A DNA stretch of 64,000 bases from Punica granatum. Taxonomy: Eukaryota; Streptophyta; Magnoliopsida; Myrtales; Lythraceae. The stretch covers positions 3,162,001-3,226,000 of the forward strand of contig NC_045130.1 in assembly GCF_007655135.1 (NCBI RefSeq). Direction: 5' to 3'. Position 1 is the stretch's first letter. Every line of letters begins with the position of its first letter. Made by a program: the position numbers and the translations under genes. This document shows, piece after piece, positions 1 through 11,784 of the stretch. Below the pieces are notes generated by a model, which saw only the letters and a list, made by a program, of their open reading frames with translations, ran no database searches and had not been told where the DNA came from.

Positions 1-113
1 AATAATATTTATATTTACATCAATTTATCCACATTTTTTAAAAAATGAAAGAGAAATTCGAGAGTATGAAAAACGAACGTACTTTTCGCGAGAAATTCTG
101 AACACTTGTGATT

Positions 114-205
114 TAGATAGATATATATAGATATAAATATAGATAGAGATAGATAGATATAGATATATGGATAGACATAGATAGATATAGATATAGATGT
201 ATATG
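114..205. repeat. Degenerate GATA/TATA microsatellite
   Basis: A run of GATA, TAGA and TATA units gives long spurious open frames made of Tyr, Ile and Ser on the minus strand. The bias is purely compositional, so I call no gene here. Confidence 0.8.
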
Positions 206-215
206 CACATATGTA

Positions 216-3200
216 TTCATGTAAGTGATAGCGCTTTGACATTGCCATTTTTTATTAGAACTCCACGTGACCGCCGTGTGATGCGGGTGGGACCCGCGTA
301 CACTCCCCCATTCAATGTCTCTCATACAGTGTGTAAGCATGATATGGGGCCATGCTAAAATTTCCCTTCTTGTTATTTTGGTCAGTAACATAATGCGATA
401 TTTTTTCAAAAACCTCTTCATCTTTTGAAAAAACAACTCGTTCCGCAATATTATTTTAATTACTTAAATTTTTTATTTGCTCTAAAATACTAAATAAAAG
501 TCAGATATTTATATATATGTAAGTTAATTTTTATGAACTTAAAGTACATAAGAATTTTTAATAGTAAGTTTTTTAATATAGTATATAACGGAAATGCGAT
601 TTCGTCATATCTTCATTTCTTATCAACCTTTAGCTCCATATTTTTCAGATTTTTAATTGCAAAGTAATTACATACATTTTTGGGGTTGTAAATTTGTGCT
701 TAGATTATTTAAAATTTGTTACAGTTCTTATTTCAGTGTCAAATACACTTATAAACATACGCCTTTTCAAATTTTATAAGTAGCTAGTTACATATTCTTA
801 TAATTGTAAAATGATTCTTAGAATACTTAAAAACTTTCATGAATTCTATGTCGATATTAAATTCACCTATGAATAAAAAATAATGCAAGTAAACTGATTG
901 AAGAATTAGTGCAATATAGAAATAAATAAGAATGCAATTTATTAAGATTCTTTGCTTAAAATATTGATCGAAGAATTCGCGCATACAAACTCTAGGTCGG
1001 TAGTTTTGAATGCGGAACGGTAAGCCCACCTCATATAGTCAATTATCCTATTCTCAATGATTGTATTAGAAATCCCTGTGGTGGTTATGGGTCCACACAC
1101 AGAAATGGAGTCAGACTCATAGTTAATTCTTGAGGCAAGTTTTTAAGTTCACCCGACACAAGTCAAAAAGTATCAATGTAGCATGTTGTCATGCATGTGA
1201 AAACGGGTGTTGAGTATTGTATCCTACATTGAAAAATTAAAAAAAAAATCTTGGATATATGAAGTGATTGAATTTACCATTAGCTCGAACTTTTGAGATT
1301 CCATTTTATGTGTTCTTAGCTAATTAATGAGGGGCATCATATATCATTATCTTCCTTGGAGATTGTAATCTTTGTTCTCCTCCAATGAAGCAAGGATACT
1401 GAACATCGTTTAAAATTCTACTAGTAGTACACTCGTACTTCGTTGCGGACTATATGATAATGTTTTCAGACAGTAATATCTTACAATTAAATTACAATAT
1501 TATTATTTTTGTATCACGTCATATATTATTAATTAGAAATTATATATTTCGCAACAAAAAAGTGGTGGTCTTTCATTTTGACTCAATTTAAATTCCTTTT
1601 AAATAAGAAAATAAAAATAATTTGATTGAAAATGAAAAGCACTTGATAAGAAATTGAGGATTTTTTGGGATTAGTTAATAATAAGAGTAGGAAAAACTAT
1701 AAATGAATAGGTAGATTACATGATGATTCAAAAATAATTAAAAAATATGGTCTTAATAAAGAAGAATGTGAACTAATATAAATTTATTCAAGTAGATCGG
1801 CCCTTCCCCTTAAGTAATACTCAGATCTGATTCTTACCAATAGAGAATATACATGATCTCAGTGGAGCAACCGAGCTTTGAATTGAATTACTCAAGGTCC
1901 GTTGGGTACGGATATCCTACTACACACCAAAAAAAAAATCAAATAAATTCCTATTAATAAATTTATTTATTTATTTATTTTTGGTAGGTAAAGTTATTTT
2001 CTTTTATCCTACCAAAAAAAAATCGATATTCTTTTTATTTTTATTTTTGCCGTTTGGTCTACATAGCGTTCACGAATCAGATTTGAGCAATAGGGTCCTT
2101 TCCCTAGTAAACGATCCCTTGTATGTTTGCAAAAAAGATCCTTGTATGTTTGCTCCATACTCTGATTCCTCTCTCTCACTTGGACTTTTCTGAATAGCCG
2201 GTGAAGGAGTGCTCCATTTATATACGTACGCCATGTATCTATGACCATGTGTATGTATATAAGTAAGTTACATGCACGAGTATATACAGTATGGAGTTTG
2301 ACGAATTACAGTTAGAATTTTCGGGTAGACTTCTTCTTACGGTCATGAGTGATTTAAGTAGACTTCTGCCGCATGATTCGCAACAATGGTGCTCATCGTA
2401 TCACCATATATAAGATCAAAATAATTTGAAGTAAAAGATATGGACAGCCCAACTCCGTAATATTTGAACACTCGTGTTCAACTGCGAATATATCAGACTC
2501 ATTGAATAACTTGTGCAAGTATTGATTCAGTTGGCATAGCATCATCAAAATCCTAGTATAATTTACAGATGTAGATGTTCACCAAGTCCGAGCCAAAGAG
2601 TACACTTTTGCATAGATGAGATTTTAATTTGAAACTTTAGAATTTGGATCACCATATTATGTGTGATACTACTAGACCACCACCTTTATAGTGAGCTGAA
2701 TATATATAAAATATTTGGGGGGAGGGTAATACGGGGCGATGCCCTATTAGGATCAGAATAATTGAATGCTACAAAATTTGGCTTATTAAATTGTTGCTTC
2801 ATTTTATGTAACCGATCATTGATTAAGTCTAAGGCTACGTACAGCTAATGGTCTATAGTTTCAGTATAGGCTCGAGTCTGAGGATACCTACATCCGGGTT
2901 GGGGGCTTGTACTAGGACCAATTTAGCGCACAATAGCCTTGTGGACACGTACATGCGGAGAATCCTTGCATCAATTAATAACACGCGTTGTACCATTCAT
3001 CAACACACAATTTTACTAGTTCACGAATATGAAACTCGTGATTTATAGGTTCGAGTGTGGGATAGTAAGCACGCCTCCCCTCTTGCGGAGTGTTACAGAA
3101 GAAGTTCACCTCGTAATTATAAATCCAAGCATGGAAATGGAAGTGCAGCTTATGATTAGTTCTTTAGCTGAGCGTTTAAGTTCACGTGATATATATATAT

Positions 3201-3680
3201 ACAGAACTAAATACTAAATATTTACGTAGCAAGTTCATATAGCAAAAGTACTAAATACTTAAACTGAAATACTAAATATTTAAATTAAAATATCAAGCGT
3301 GTCACTGTTCGGACTAGATAATTTTAAGTTTATTCAAGTAAATATTTAGACGTAAGGTCACAAATGCGAGGTCAAATCACAAATGTCTAGTTTGAGTAAT
3401 CGGATGGCCCAATGATTAAACCTGCAACTTTTTCTGAATATATCTACATATACTCACCGAGATTTTACCTAGTCTAGTCGCATGAAATGACAGGAATACG
3501 GGTGCAACGCATAACCACGTGACGAATATAGCTGCAACCTCAGTCACGAATATCGAGATGCAGTAAATACATAGTAATTATCATGTGTCAATGGGATGCT
3601 TGTTTATCATTTCCGAACCAAAGGACAGTACATAGTCACATTAACATTATCATGTGATTTGAAACTATTTTTCATAGGAG
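216..3680. other. Gene-free AT-rich intergenic DNA
   Basis: I find no protein family, tRNA or complete transposon in this stretch. The short open frames lack recognisable motifs and have no splice partners. It holds poly-A/T tracts and probably old repeat debris, for example around 1030-1320 and 1790-1930, which I could not assign. Confidence 0.5.
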
Positions 3681-3681
3681 A

Positions 3682-3805
3682 TTTTGACATTCTATCAACT
3701 GTATGGTACCGTCGATTTTATAATTATTGGATTGATAAATAAATAAAATATCAAAATCAACGATTATAAAGTCGATGGTACCATACCATTGACAGGATGA
3801 CAAAA
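3682..3805. mobile_element. Short hairpin MITE-like inverted repeat
   Basis: The left arm (3682 to about 3735) is nearly the reverse complement of the right arm (about 3755 to 3805). Both arms contain ATGGTACC followed by a T(C)GA..TTTATAAT core. Nearly the whole unit can fold into one hairpin about 124 bases long. I could not define a clean target-site duplication, so the superfamily is unassigned. Confidence 0.6.
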
Positions 3806-4265
3806 GCTTATATTTTTCATATTTAAGGCACGATTTGGCTAATAAACTATTTTTTTTCAATCTTGTAATATTCGATTGGAATTTTTTTTCCTGTATCCGT
3901 TTCTGTTTATGGATTTTAATGAATCTACTCAAAATAATAATGTGCTAGCAACTCAAAGATGGACCACGATGTAAACAAAGTTGATGATCTAGTTTGAATT
4001 CTATACGTACGCTTGTTTGTCCTTTTTTTTTATTAAAAAAAAAGCAAGGCTAAATTTAATAAGGAATAAGAATTACAATTACAAGGAAAGGATGACAAAA
4101 AATGCAATGGAGATCAACTCGTATAGCATCACAAAAACCAACAACTATTGAAAAGGAGAGGACAGCGATCAACAATCAGAATGTGGAGAAACTTGACAAC
4201 CAATTTCATCAGAAGAGTTCTCATCTCTCGTTGGTTTGTTTTTAATCTATCCGATTTGAGACTAA

Positions 4266-4591
4266 GGGGTGTTTGGTTCGATTATTGTTAGATTACATGG
4301 AATGTGAATATTGAAGAGAAAGTTTGAACATTGAATTTTTTTTCCTAGATAAAAGGTTAAAATGTGAGATTGATATGTCAATTATATTGAATTACGATGA
4401 ATGTGAATGATAATTTAATATATGATTTATTTTTGTAGAGATGATTGTGGATCCCATTATCGTAATCTTCGTTGTAATCTAATAATTCCATCTATTTTAA
4501 ATGCAAAATCTTTACCGACCATGAATGTAAAATTTTAACTCGAACAAATGATTATAATTGTTAACTTTTATAACTTCTATAAACAAACGCC
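4266..4591. mobile_element. Possible TIR element with GTGTTTGG ends
   Basis: The segment begins GGGGTGTTTGGTTC and ends AAACAAACGCC, so its ends are roughly inverted (GTGTTTGG against GCGTTTGT). The interior is AT-rich and non-coding. This resembles common hAT-like or CACTA-like plant MITEs, but the ends are imperfect and I see no certain target duplication. Confidence 0.3.
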
Positions 4592-4680
4592 GTAAAATAC
4601 TATGTAGAACTCGAACTTTATAACGAAATAAACGGTCCCTATATGTTAAAACAAATCACGTAAAAAAAAAATGACAATGG

Positions 4681-4756
4681 ACACTTATGAAGGAACATAT
4701 GTGAATATGGAAAGTTGTACACTTATGAAGGAACATATGCGAATATGGAAAGTTGT
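4681..4756. repeat. Two-copy 38-bp tandem repeat
   Basis: Two adjacent 38-base units, 4681-4718 and 4719-4756, both start ACACTTATGAAGGAAC and end GGAAAGTTGT. By eye they differ at one position (GTGAAT against GCGAAT). Confidence 0.9.
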
Positions 4757-5128
4757 AACCCAAGTTAGTTCTATACGAAAATTCATACCATATTATCACT
4801 TAATTTCGAGTTGATGGTATATCCTTAACTTTCCAAATAAAGGAGAAAGTTAGATGCTCATTCTGATTTTGAAAATCCGTTTAGCTACTTGAATACAGAC
4901 ATATATGAGCAGCTTCAACGCCACAAATTTCCCAATTGAGCTGTCCGACTTCTGTTTGTCACTACTGTACAAAACATCTGCATCAAAACGTGAAAATGCA
5001 TTAATAACCCCATTAGTTCTGTGGTAGGGGAAAGGCTGGCCGATATTGTAGGCACAAAAGTGATGAAATGCGTTGAGTTTGTTCCTAATTTTCGAGAGCG
5101 AAAAAACAATGACCCAAAAAATTATATT

Positions 5129-5770
5129 GTGTTTGATAATAAAATTAAGTTTAGGGCAAATTACAAAAAAAATCACAATTTTGTAAAAAGTCTCAGTTTT
5201 GTCCTAAATTTTGTTTTGTAACAAAAAAAACCATAAGTTTTCTAAAATATCTAAAAAATGACCTCCGTTATAACTTCCGTCAATTTTTGCTGCTGATGGT
5301 GGGTCTCTTTAACAGTCCACGTAGGTCACATGTAAGCAAAAATTAACGGAAGTTATAACAGAGGTCATTTTTGAGACATTTTAGAAAACTTATAGTTTTT
5401 TCTGTTACAAAACAAAATTTAGGACAAAATTGAGACATTTTACAAAATTTGAGTTTTTTTTTTTGTAATTTACCCTTAAGTTTAATATAATTTTATTTAG
5501 TTTGATTTAAAGAGATAAATACAAAAGTAATTGGAAAAATTATGTGAGAGAATTAAAGAAAAGATAAAAAGTAATAATTTTATGAATCGAGAAAAAAATA
5601 TATTGAAATTGAGGAAAAATGTTGAATAGTTGAAATGATTTAGTATTAAAATATTAATTTAAATAATATACAAGAAAAAGTATGAAAGAGAATTTGAAAA
5701 AAAAATAATTATGTCGTTGAATTAAGAAAAAAATTAAATTAAGTTAAATTTTATTAGCAAATAATAGGGT
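5129..5770. mobile_element. AT-rich GTTTGG-end element, copy 1 (with nested MITE)
   Basis: It begins GTGTTTGATAATAAAATT and is related to the copy at 7625-7935. Shared stretches include TTGAATAGTTGA, TTTAGTATTAAA and GTATGAAAGAGAA, in the same order. It lies inside the laccase exon-6 relic and is itself interrupted at 5154-5475. It encodes nothing. Boundaries are approximate. Confidence 0.5.
5154..5475. mobile_element. Mutator-like foldback MITE with perfect 9-bp TSD
   Basis: The element starts GGGCAAATTAC and ends GTAATTTACCC. The arms are inverted over more than 100 bases, including ACCTCCGTTATAACTTCCGT against ACGGAAGTTATAACAGAGGT. It is flanked on both sides by exactly TTAAGTTTA (5145-5153 and 5476-5484). 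A 9-bp target duplication with long inverted arms is the hallmark of Mutator-like non-autonomous elements. The 322-bp body has no coding capacity. Confidence 0.9.
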
Positions 5771-5875
5771 AAAATATAGGGGAGCCCCCTCGAGTTCTCA
5801 ACTCAAACAGCATCTCTTCTCCCAAGAATGGGTAGACGTTGCTCTACGGTTCAAGGGTGGCCGATATTATTGGCC

Positions 5876-7610
5876 CAATAATCCCCTACATTAACTATTA
5901 ACTTTTCTGCTTTAGTTCTTTTGCTAATTTTTTTTCTTTTTTTACCCTTTACATCTGATGAGATAAAATATTCTATTTCAGTTATTTTCTTCTTTTTTTA
6001 TCCGTTTTCATCTAAAATTTTTAATTACTTTTCTATTTTTATCATTTTATTAAAATTTTCATCCAATAAATTTTTAATTTTGGTATTCAGCGTTCGTAAC
6101 TATTTTTTCATTCTTTTTTTTGAATTTTTCCTTAATATTAAAATTTTGATTTCTTATAATTCTATCGCTCAAACATTTTCCATAAAATACTCACACAATA
6201 TTTTTGAAATAATTATCTTAAAAAGAGAATCGTGAATCTACTCAAGAGAATGAAAATGTTCTAGTGTTCAAATTATAAGCAGTCTTGGCGGGGATAATGG
6301 AGTTCCCTGTTGGAAGCATTAACACCTAAATTTGCGAGCAAAGAAATAAAAAAATATAAGAAAGAATGTAGTGATTGTGACACAATAACCACGGATGTGA
6401 AATAATCGCTAAACCATTTGAAATAATTCATATTGGTTTATATTACGGAGAATAGGAACTTATAATAACCATATATGAGCTTCTTTACGTACTTTTTTTT
6501 ATGGAACTATGTTTTATTAATTCACCAAAAAAGTATGTCCTATTAGTGGAATGCATTGCTAGATCAACAAATTTGAATATGAATATAATATATTTTGCAC
6601 TTTTCAAAATTTTTTAAAAAATGATTATTCTAACGAGAAAATTAAACATACACAGGCCCAGAGTTCCCAACAACCACGAGCCAGTAGAAAACTTCATTGA
6701 TTTTTCATCCTGCTACATTTATAAAATTGTACTCGTAATAGTCTCTACTTTTTTCGTCGTTTTTTGGGTTATCAGTGCAAGAAAATTCGCAATTTCCGAG
6801 TGTAATTATCACGTTGAAGACTTAGTTTTGGCTTTGGCGCAAGAAATATTTCCAATACGTGTGGGTGAGTCAGACCCGCCTAGGGTTGCCTCGTGCGATG
6901 GCAGACCGGTTCCTGGGAAGGCCGGGACCAGGACGGTCCGTGCAATTACTATTTTTTTAAATATATATTCCGAATTTCTAAAAAATCATTACGAGGGCGT
7001 TTTTTCCGAGGGATTATTTTCCCTTAAAAATCTGTCGGAATTTCGTCGGAAATCATCAATTTGCCCATCCGAAAATAAGCATTATTCTTATAGTGCATAT
7101 ATTTTAGATATTAATTTATATTTAATGTAATACAGAGTAAATTTGTATAAACTATCGACTGTATATTGAATATATTATGGTCGCCGAATATATTGTGACC
7201 TTAAATTAAATTGAATATCTAAATATACAAGAACATGAAAGATTCTATTAATGAAAGATTTATTTCCCATTATAATTTATGTACATATCCTTGTATACCA
7301 TACTTAGGAATCCCTAGTTTAGCCATAAATATCAATTTCCTTTTATTTATCGGACCTGGATGTATACATACCAATCGAATGAATGAAAACAAGGCATCTT
7401 CTTCTGCTCCAATTCTGTTCTTGACATATTCTAATTGAATGTAAAATTGATAATGTGTAACAAGGTTTCTAATTGACGTGTAGATGTCTTTGATTGTTAT
7501 CATTAATTAATGGAAACCTAGTTGCACTATCATATGTGCTTAGGCAACAATTTTTTTCATATATAATTTTTTAAAAAACATTTGCAGAGAGATAAAGAGA
7601 AAATATGATC
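5876..7610. other. Gene-free AT-rich DNA
   Basis: No supported gene. The open frame at 6621-7130 has no recognisable domain. Part of it (about 6960-7060) carries TCGGAATTTCG-type motifs like the subterminal repeats of CACTA transposons, so it is more likely transposon debris than a gene. Confidence 0.5.
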
Positions 7611-7624
7611 CAAAATTAACGTAG

Positions 7625-7935
7625 CGTTTGGTAACGAAGTTCAGTTTGATTTAATTTGATTTGAGGAGATGAAGACAAAATTTGTTGAAAAAAGTATATG
7701 AGAAATTTGAAAAAGATGATAAAAAAGTAATGATTGTACTATTAAATTGAGAAAAATATTGAAATAGAGAAAAAAAATATTGAATAGTTGAGAGAATTTA
7801 GTATTAAAGCTTTAATTGCAATAGTAGATAAGAAAATGTATGAAAGAGAAATTGAAGAAAAATATAAAAAAAATAATTGTGTTGTTGAATTAAGGAAAAA
7901 ATAAAGTTAAATTAAGTTAAGTAAAATTTATTTAT
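7625..7935. mobile_element. AT-rich GTTTGG-end element, copy 2
   Basis: It begins GCGTTTGGTAACGAAG and runs collinear with copy 1 at 5129-5770 once the nested MITE there is removed. Further relatives lie at about 37441-37690 and, reversed, at 61205-61478. It is non-coding. Confidence 0.5.
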
Positions 7936-8106
7936 GTAAATAGACGTACCATAAATCACGTGGAGAGTTCTGTAGGTCATTATTTCTTGACATCGAGCAG
8001 AAAATCTGTCTTCTCGCATTCTTTAATTTGCAGTATGGTCCAAACACAGATCATTATTAATTTCATGTAATTCACTTGAAAGTCATTCATTTTTCCTCAT
8101 TGAAAT

Positions 8107-8450
8107 TTAGCTGCGCATTCTGATTTTGAAAAACTGTTGTATACTTAAACACGAATACATGAGTGCCTTCTGCACCAAAGACGTCGCAAGCAACTGTCCA
8201 CATACTTCAACTTCACCAATTTATCACTACTATACAGCCAGTCTGAATCGAATGGTGGGACCCGATAAAGGTTTCGAACTGTGGTTGACGAAGTTGAAAT
8301 TGTGATCTAGGGCAATAACGTGATAAATGCATCATAACCCATTCGATGCAGTGAAAATGAACCCAAAACCCAACTCAACGGCGCCATCTCTCCTTCCAAA
8401 AATGTGTGGGTTGCTCTACGGTTCAAGGCCGGCCAATAATATTGGCCCAA
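8107..8450 (+). pseudogene. Laccase exon-6 relic
   Basis: This is a second broken copy of laccase exon 6. GGGACCCGATAAAGG, GAAGTTGAAATTGTG and GGGCAATAACGTG line up with the exon-6 bases encoding TGTRVKV, EVEIV and QGTNV of the intact gene. TCCAAAAATGTGTGGGTTGC then matches the PKSGWVA stretch. The codons for the HLHG copper motif through GRGNYDF are deleted, and stops and frame changes occur throughout. No other exons of this copy were found, so it cannot make protein. It shares about 50 bases of upstream intron-like sequence with the relic at 4858, so both derive from genomic copies rather than a retrocopy. Confidence 0.75.
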
Positions 8451-8579
8451 TTATTCTGGTACATCAACCTTAAGTATTAACTAAAGAAATTAAAAAATGA
8501 AATGCATGTTGTGAAAATAGTGTCTCCCGTGATTTTATTCACAAAAAGCAAAGAAATGCTTTTTTTTTTTCGTTATGCA

Positions 8580-8740
8580 CCACCTGATTTGTAAGAGTTC
8601 AGTGAGTCCCAATTAATCAAGTTCAAACTAAATTGGTCTGTACTCGAGAAAAATTCTTCATATCGTAGATTTTATTCAATTCACAATACTCAAATTCCAA
8701 GATCTTTCTTAAGGAAAAGAAGTCACTTATTAAGTTAAGC
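8580..8740 (-). mobile_element. SINE-like repeat, family B
   Basis: Read on the minus strand it is a diverged member of a dispersed family. Members carry a CTTAAG-rich 5' part, then a pol III B-box-like stretch (here GATCTTGGAATTTGAG, in better copies GGTCTCGGGTTCGAGTC), then TGTGAAT..A-rich, then a TGGATTAGT-like end. Other copies lie at 10530, 21595, 35290 and 41868. Confidence 0.45.
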
Positions 8741-9235
8741 GTGATAGATAGTACTGTCATGCACACCTTTCTTTTTTCATTTTAATTCAATTTTAGCCCA
8801 AATTTTTTAATTATTATTAGAAAAATTACTTTCTTATTAATCTTATCTTGAATTTATATCATTGTTCATTCATATCCTTAAAAAATCCCGATCTCGTAAA
8901 ATGTATGTAATTATAGAGATAATAGATATGTACAAAGAGAAATATTATATATATATGCAAACAATTGAAGTCTATGATTCAGGGGACCGGGTTAATTAAA
9001 CAAACTACAAACAATGACTTTCCTTTCCTTTTCTTTTGAGAATTTCATTGATATATTCGAAATGAGAGAGAGAGAACGAGAAGGAGGAGGGTGGGGAAGG
9101 ATAAAATCTTGCATGCAACGGTATATCATGTGGCAATGTCACAAGTTAATAAGGGTTTGACATTTTGATTTTTAGTATGTAAACAAAAAATTGTTGATAA
9201 AAATAATTTATTGTTGCCAAAAATAATATTTTTAA

Positions 9236-9693
9236 GGGTTAATCACTTAGAAAAATACGGTATTTGTACTTTTTCTTAAATATAATGGGATCATTGGACA
9301 ATAGTACTGAAAGACACGATCTTTGTATTTTTCCTAAATATAACACGATGTTTGAAGAGTAGCATAGAAATGTATGACTTTTGCACTTTTTCCTAAATAT
9401 AGCACGATCTTTAAAAAATAGTACAGAAATACACGACATTCAGGCACAATATTCTTTTTTAACGTGTTAGAATTACAACTAAATCTGAAAGCCGTGCATT
9501 TCTGTACTATTTTTTAAAGATCATGCTATATTTAAGAAAATATGCGAAATTCGTACTTTTTTGTGCTACTCTCCAAATGTCATGCTATATTTAGAAAAAT
9601 GTAAAGGTCGTGCCTTTCTGTACTATTTTCTAAAAGTCGTGCTATATTTAAGGAAAAAAATATGAAGGTCGTATTTTTCTAAGTAATTAATTA
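9236..9693. mobile_element. Mutator-like foldback MITE, copy 1 (9-bp TSD)
   Basis: The two halves are inverted. Each half contains repeated phrases such as CTAAATATAGCACGA and TAGCACAGAAA. The start GGGTTAATCACTTAG and end CTAAGTAATTAATTA are imperfect inverted repeats. TATTTTTAA flanks it on both sides (9227-9235 and 9694-9702), a 9-bp target duplication. A second member of the family is at 18747-19145. Confidence 0.85.
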
Positions 9694-9718
9694 TATTTTT
9701 AATGTGTCTTATGGCATA

Positions 9719-9750
9719 ATCTTACGTGATACCACCATTGCACGTAAGAT
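9719..9750. repeat. Perfect 10-bp inverted repeat
   Basis: ATCTTACGTG at 9719-9728 and CACGTAAGAT at 9741-9750 are exact reverse complements around a 12-base loop. It lies immediately right of the foldback MITE and left of the palindrome cluster at 9763-10105. Confidence 0.8.
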
Positions 9751-9762
9751 ATTCTTATGGAG

Positions 9763-10105
9763 AATGGGAGAAAATATTCAGTGAATAATACACAACTACT
9801 TGGTTATGTAAAATTCAAATATTGAGTGACTTATATGAAGGTGGAGAGAGAAATTTCATGGATAATAACTACATCTTTTACACTTATCACTCGATAATTG
9901 AGTTTTATACAGCCAAGTGGTGGTGTATTACTCGTCGGATATTTTATTGGGGAAGAGATGCTCAATCGGTGATTCATCTGAGGTCTTTGTCCTTACCTCG
10001 AAGAAATGAAAAATGTGAGGTTTTGGAGGTACCGGACATGAGAAAATATTCAGCGTGTATTGTACAACCACGTGGTTGTTTAATACTCACTGTATATTTT
10101 TCTGA
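9763..10105. repeat. Palindrome cluster with CACGTG-centred hairpin
   Basis: A unit with GAAAATATTCAG and ACAACTACTTGG occurs at 9770-9825, inverted at 9896-9955, and as a near-complete palindrome at 10039-10102. The last copy reads into CAACCACGTGGTTG and back out, with arms of about 31 bases. The arrangement resembles a foldback MITE or fragments of several. The open frame spanning it has no recognisable domain. Confidence 0.6.
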
Positions 10106-10529
10106 ATGGCGAGGATGATTGAAGTAGAATTGCAGGTGGAATTGTGTATATATGTAAATGGAATGCACGTGCAGTTTGTGAGGAAAGGTTTTATGACTTA
10201 AAAAGGCAATATCAAAAAGAACATCACGGACCCAATTGATTTATTATCCGGACCCTTTTATTGATACATTCCGGTCCCGCCCTTGGTCTTCCGTAAAGTA
10301 ATGGGCTCGGCAAAAGGCAGAACTATAAGGATCGGGGAATGAGTACCAAAATAAATCACATATATGAATGATTTAATGAGTGAATTTTGTAACAATCAAG
10401 TAGATATTTAATGACAGAAATTTAAAGAATCGATCAATCACGAGTTGAGAGATTGTTTAAAATGCTTGAATGGAAGGTTGGCGTCGTGCGAATGAAAGAT
10501 TCTCATTTTTTGGTATGAACCATGGTATT

Positions 10530-10680
10530 CGAAAGCTCAATTGAGCCCCGACTAATCCAGTCGAGTCGGGTCAGCCCACTAAGATGTAAAGCTCTTCCAG
10601 CGTAGATTTTTTTCATTCACAAGAACTCAAACCCGAGACCTTATTTAAGCGGAATAAGCGCCGAAGCACTTCAACTCATT
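10530..10680 (-). mobile_element. SINE-like repeat, family B
   Basis: On the minus strand this is the best-preserved family-B copy: GGCTTAATTC.., GCTTCGGCGC, AAGGTCTCGGGTTTGAG (B-box-like), TTGTGAATGAAAAAAATC, GGGCTGACCCGACTCG and GGATTAGTCGGGGCTC. It has no coding capacity. Confidence 0.55.
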
Positions 10681-10964
10681 GAATTAAGCCAAATTAATGT
10701 AGATATATAGATAGATAGATATCCAAATGTATAGATGCTTATATATATATATATATGTAAATATGTATTGCGCAAGAAATTAAGTGGAAGATTGAGTGAT
10801 GGCTTTTCAAAAGTTGCATATGGAGGTTAGTATGCAATTAATTACTCAGCCTTACGAGAATTAAATTAGGGATAACAAACTTGCAAGAATTGAATTTGTT
10901 CAAGATTAAACGTGACAATTTAATCTATTTGTTATATAATATAAACGAGACAAGACGCACCATT

Positions 10965-11088
10965 TTATAAACCTCAACTCGTGATTGATTGTCTTCTCGA
11001 TTGCTTTATATATTCGATTCTTCATGTTATAAACCTCAACTCGTGATTGATTGTCTTCTCGATTGTTTTGTATATTTGATTCTTCATG
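10965..11088. repeat. Two-copy 62-bp tandem repeat
   Basis: TTATAAACCTCAACTCGTGA begins each unit (10965 and 11027). Both continue through TTGTCTTCTCGATTG to GATTCTTCATG, with only a few differences by eye. Confidence 0.9.
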
Positions 11089-11784
11089 ATAGATTCGTGT
11101 CTTTGTCCTTCTTTATCCTTTACCATCATAATTAATCATTCTCTATTAAAGTGAAACAAACTTTTCGATTTTTGAGTACATATTGAATATTTCGTTAAAA
11201 AATAAATGAAAAGTTTCCAGTCACAAATAAATAAAACAAAGCAATCTTAAAATAAAAGTTCTCCAGACAAATTTAAAAATTTCTTCATAAATGTCGAATA
11301 AAATAAATTTCACTAATTAATTTTTACATATGCACAACGTGCGCATGCTTGCACCTAGTTAATTAATGGAGATTCAATAAGTCTGACAACTATGAATAAA
11401 GAATCGGTTGGTAAAAACAATTCTGTGACATGCTCTCGTCACACCAACAAAAACCTTTTGTCGCACGAGGCTATCTTCATAACCTGTATATAGCTAGATC
11501 ACAAGATAGACCCAGCAAACCACAAGTCAACACTAGAAATTTTAACACATATGTGTAATTTGTTCACCACAGAAAGCTGGAGATGGTGCAGTGGCACATA
11601 AAATTGTATGTTAACCCAAAAGTTTCATGTTTAACACAAAATCCTCATTTATTAAGTTTGCCATTTCTATTTCCTTTTACTAGTCTCATGATCTCCTTTA
11701 AAAAAAAAATCATAAACCAGCCTATAGATGCCACGCGTATTAATAATCAATGAGTCATCCGAAAATGAAGCAAAAATGAGGATG

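Larger units (their letters stand above)
4858..5870 (+). pseudogene. Laccase exon-6 relic, split by insertions
   Basis: The segment aligns by eye with the end of intron 5 and all of exon 6 of the intact laccase at 15.1-15.5 kb. The 4858-5128 part includes the acceptor-like ATACAG, a weak match to the post-acceptor coding stretch, and the CAATGACCCAAAA stretch that encodes NDPK/T in laccase. The match resumes near 5772, where CTCAAC...CATCTCTTCTCCCAAG and TGGGTAGACGTTGC correspond to the laccase [12 protein letters not shown] stretch. Between them sits an AT-rich element with a Mutator-type MITE nested inside it. Frame is lost and no other laccase exons are present nearby. It is a dead fragment of the tandem laccase family on the same strand as the intact gene. 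The second half is secure; the first half is more diverged. Confidence 0.65.

Noticed and set aside
25..448. Overlapping minus-strand frames rich in Tyr, Ile and Ser
   Set aside because: Produced by the GATA/TATA microsatellite.
1200..1240. Possible snRNA USE (GTATCCTACATTG)
   Set aside because: It deviates from the USE core, no TATA at fixed spacing and no snRNA sequence follow. Similar phrases occur in plant LTRs.
6621..7130. 169-codon plus-strand open frame
   Set aside because: No domain, no homologous motif, mixed composition, and part of it resembles CACTA subterminal repeats. Likely chance or transposon debris.
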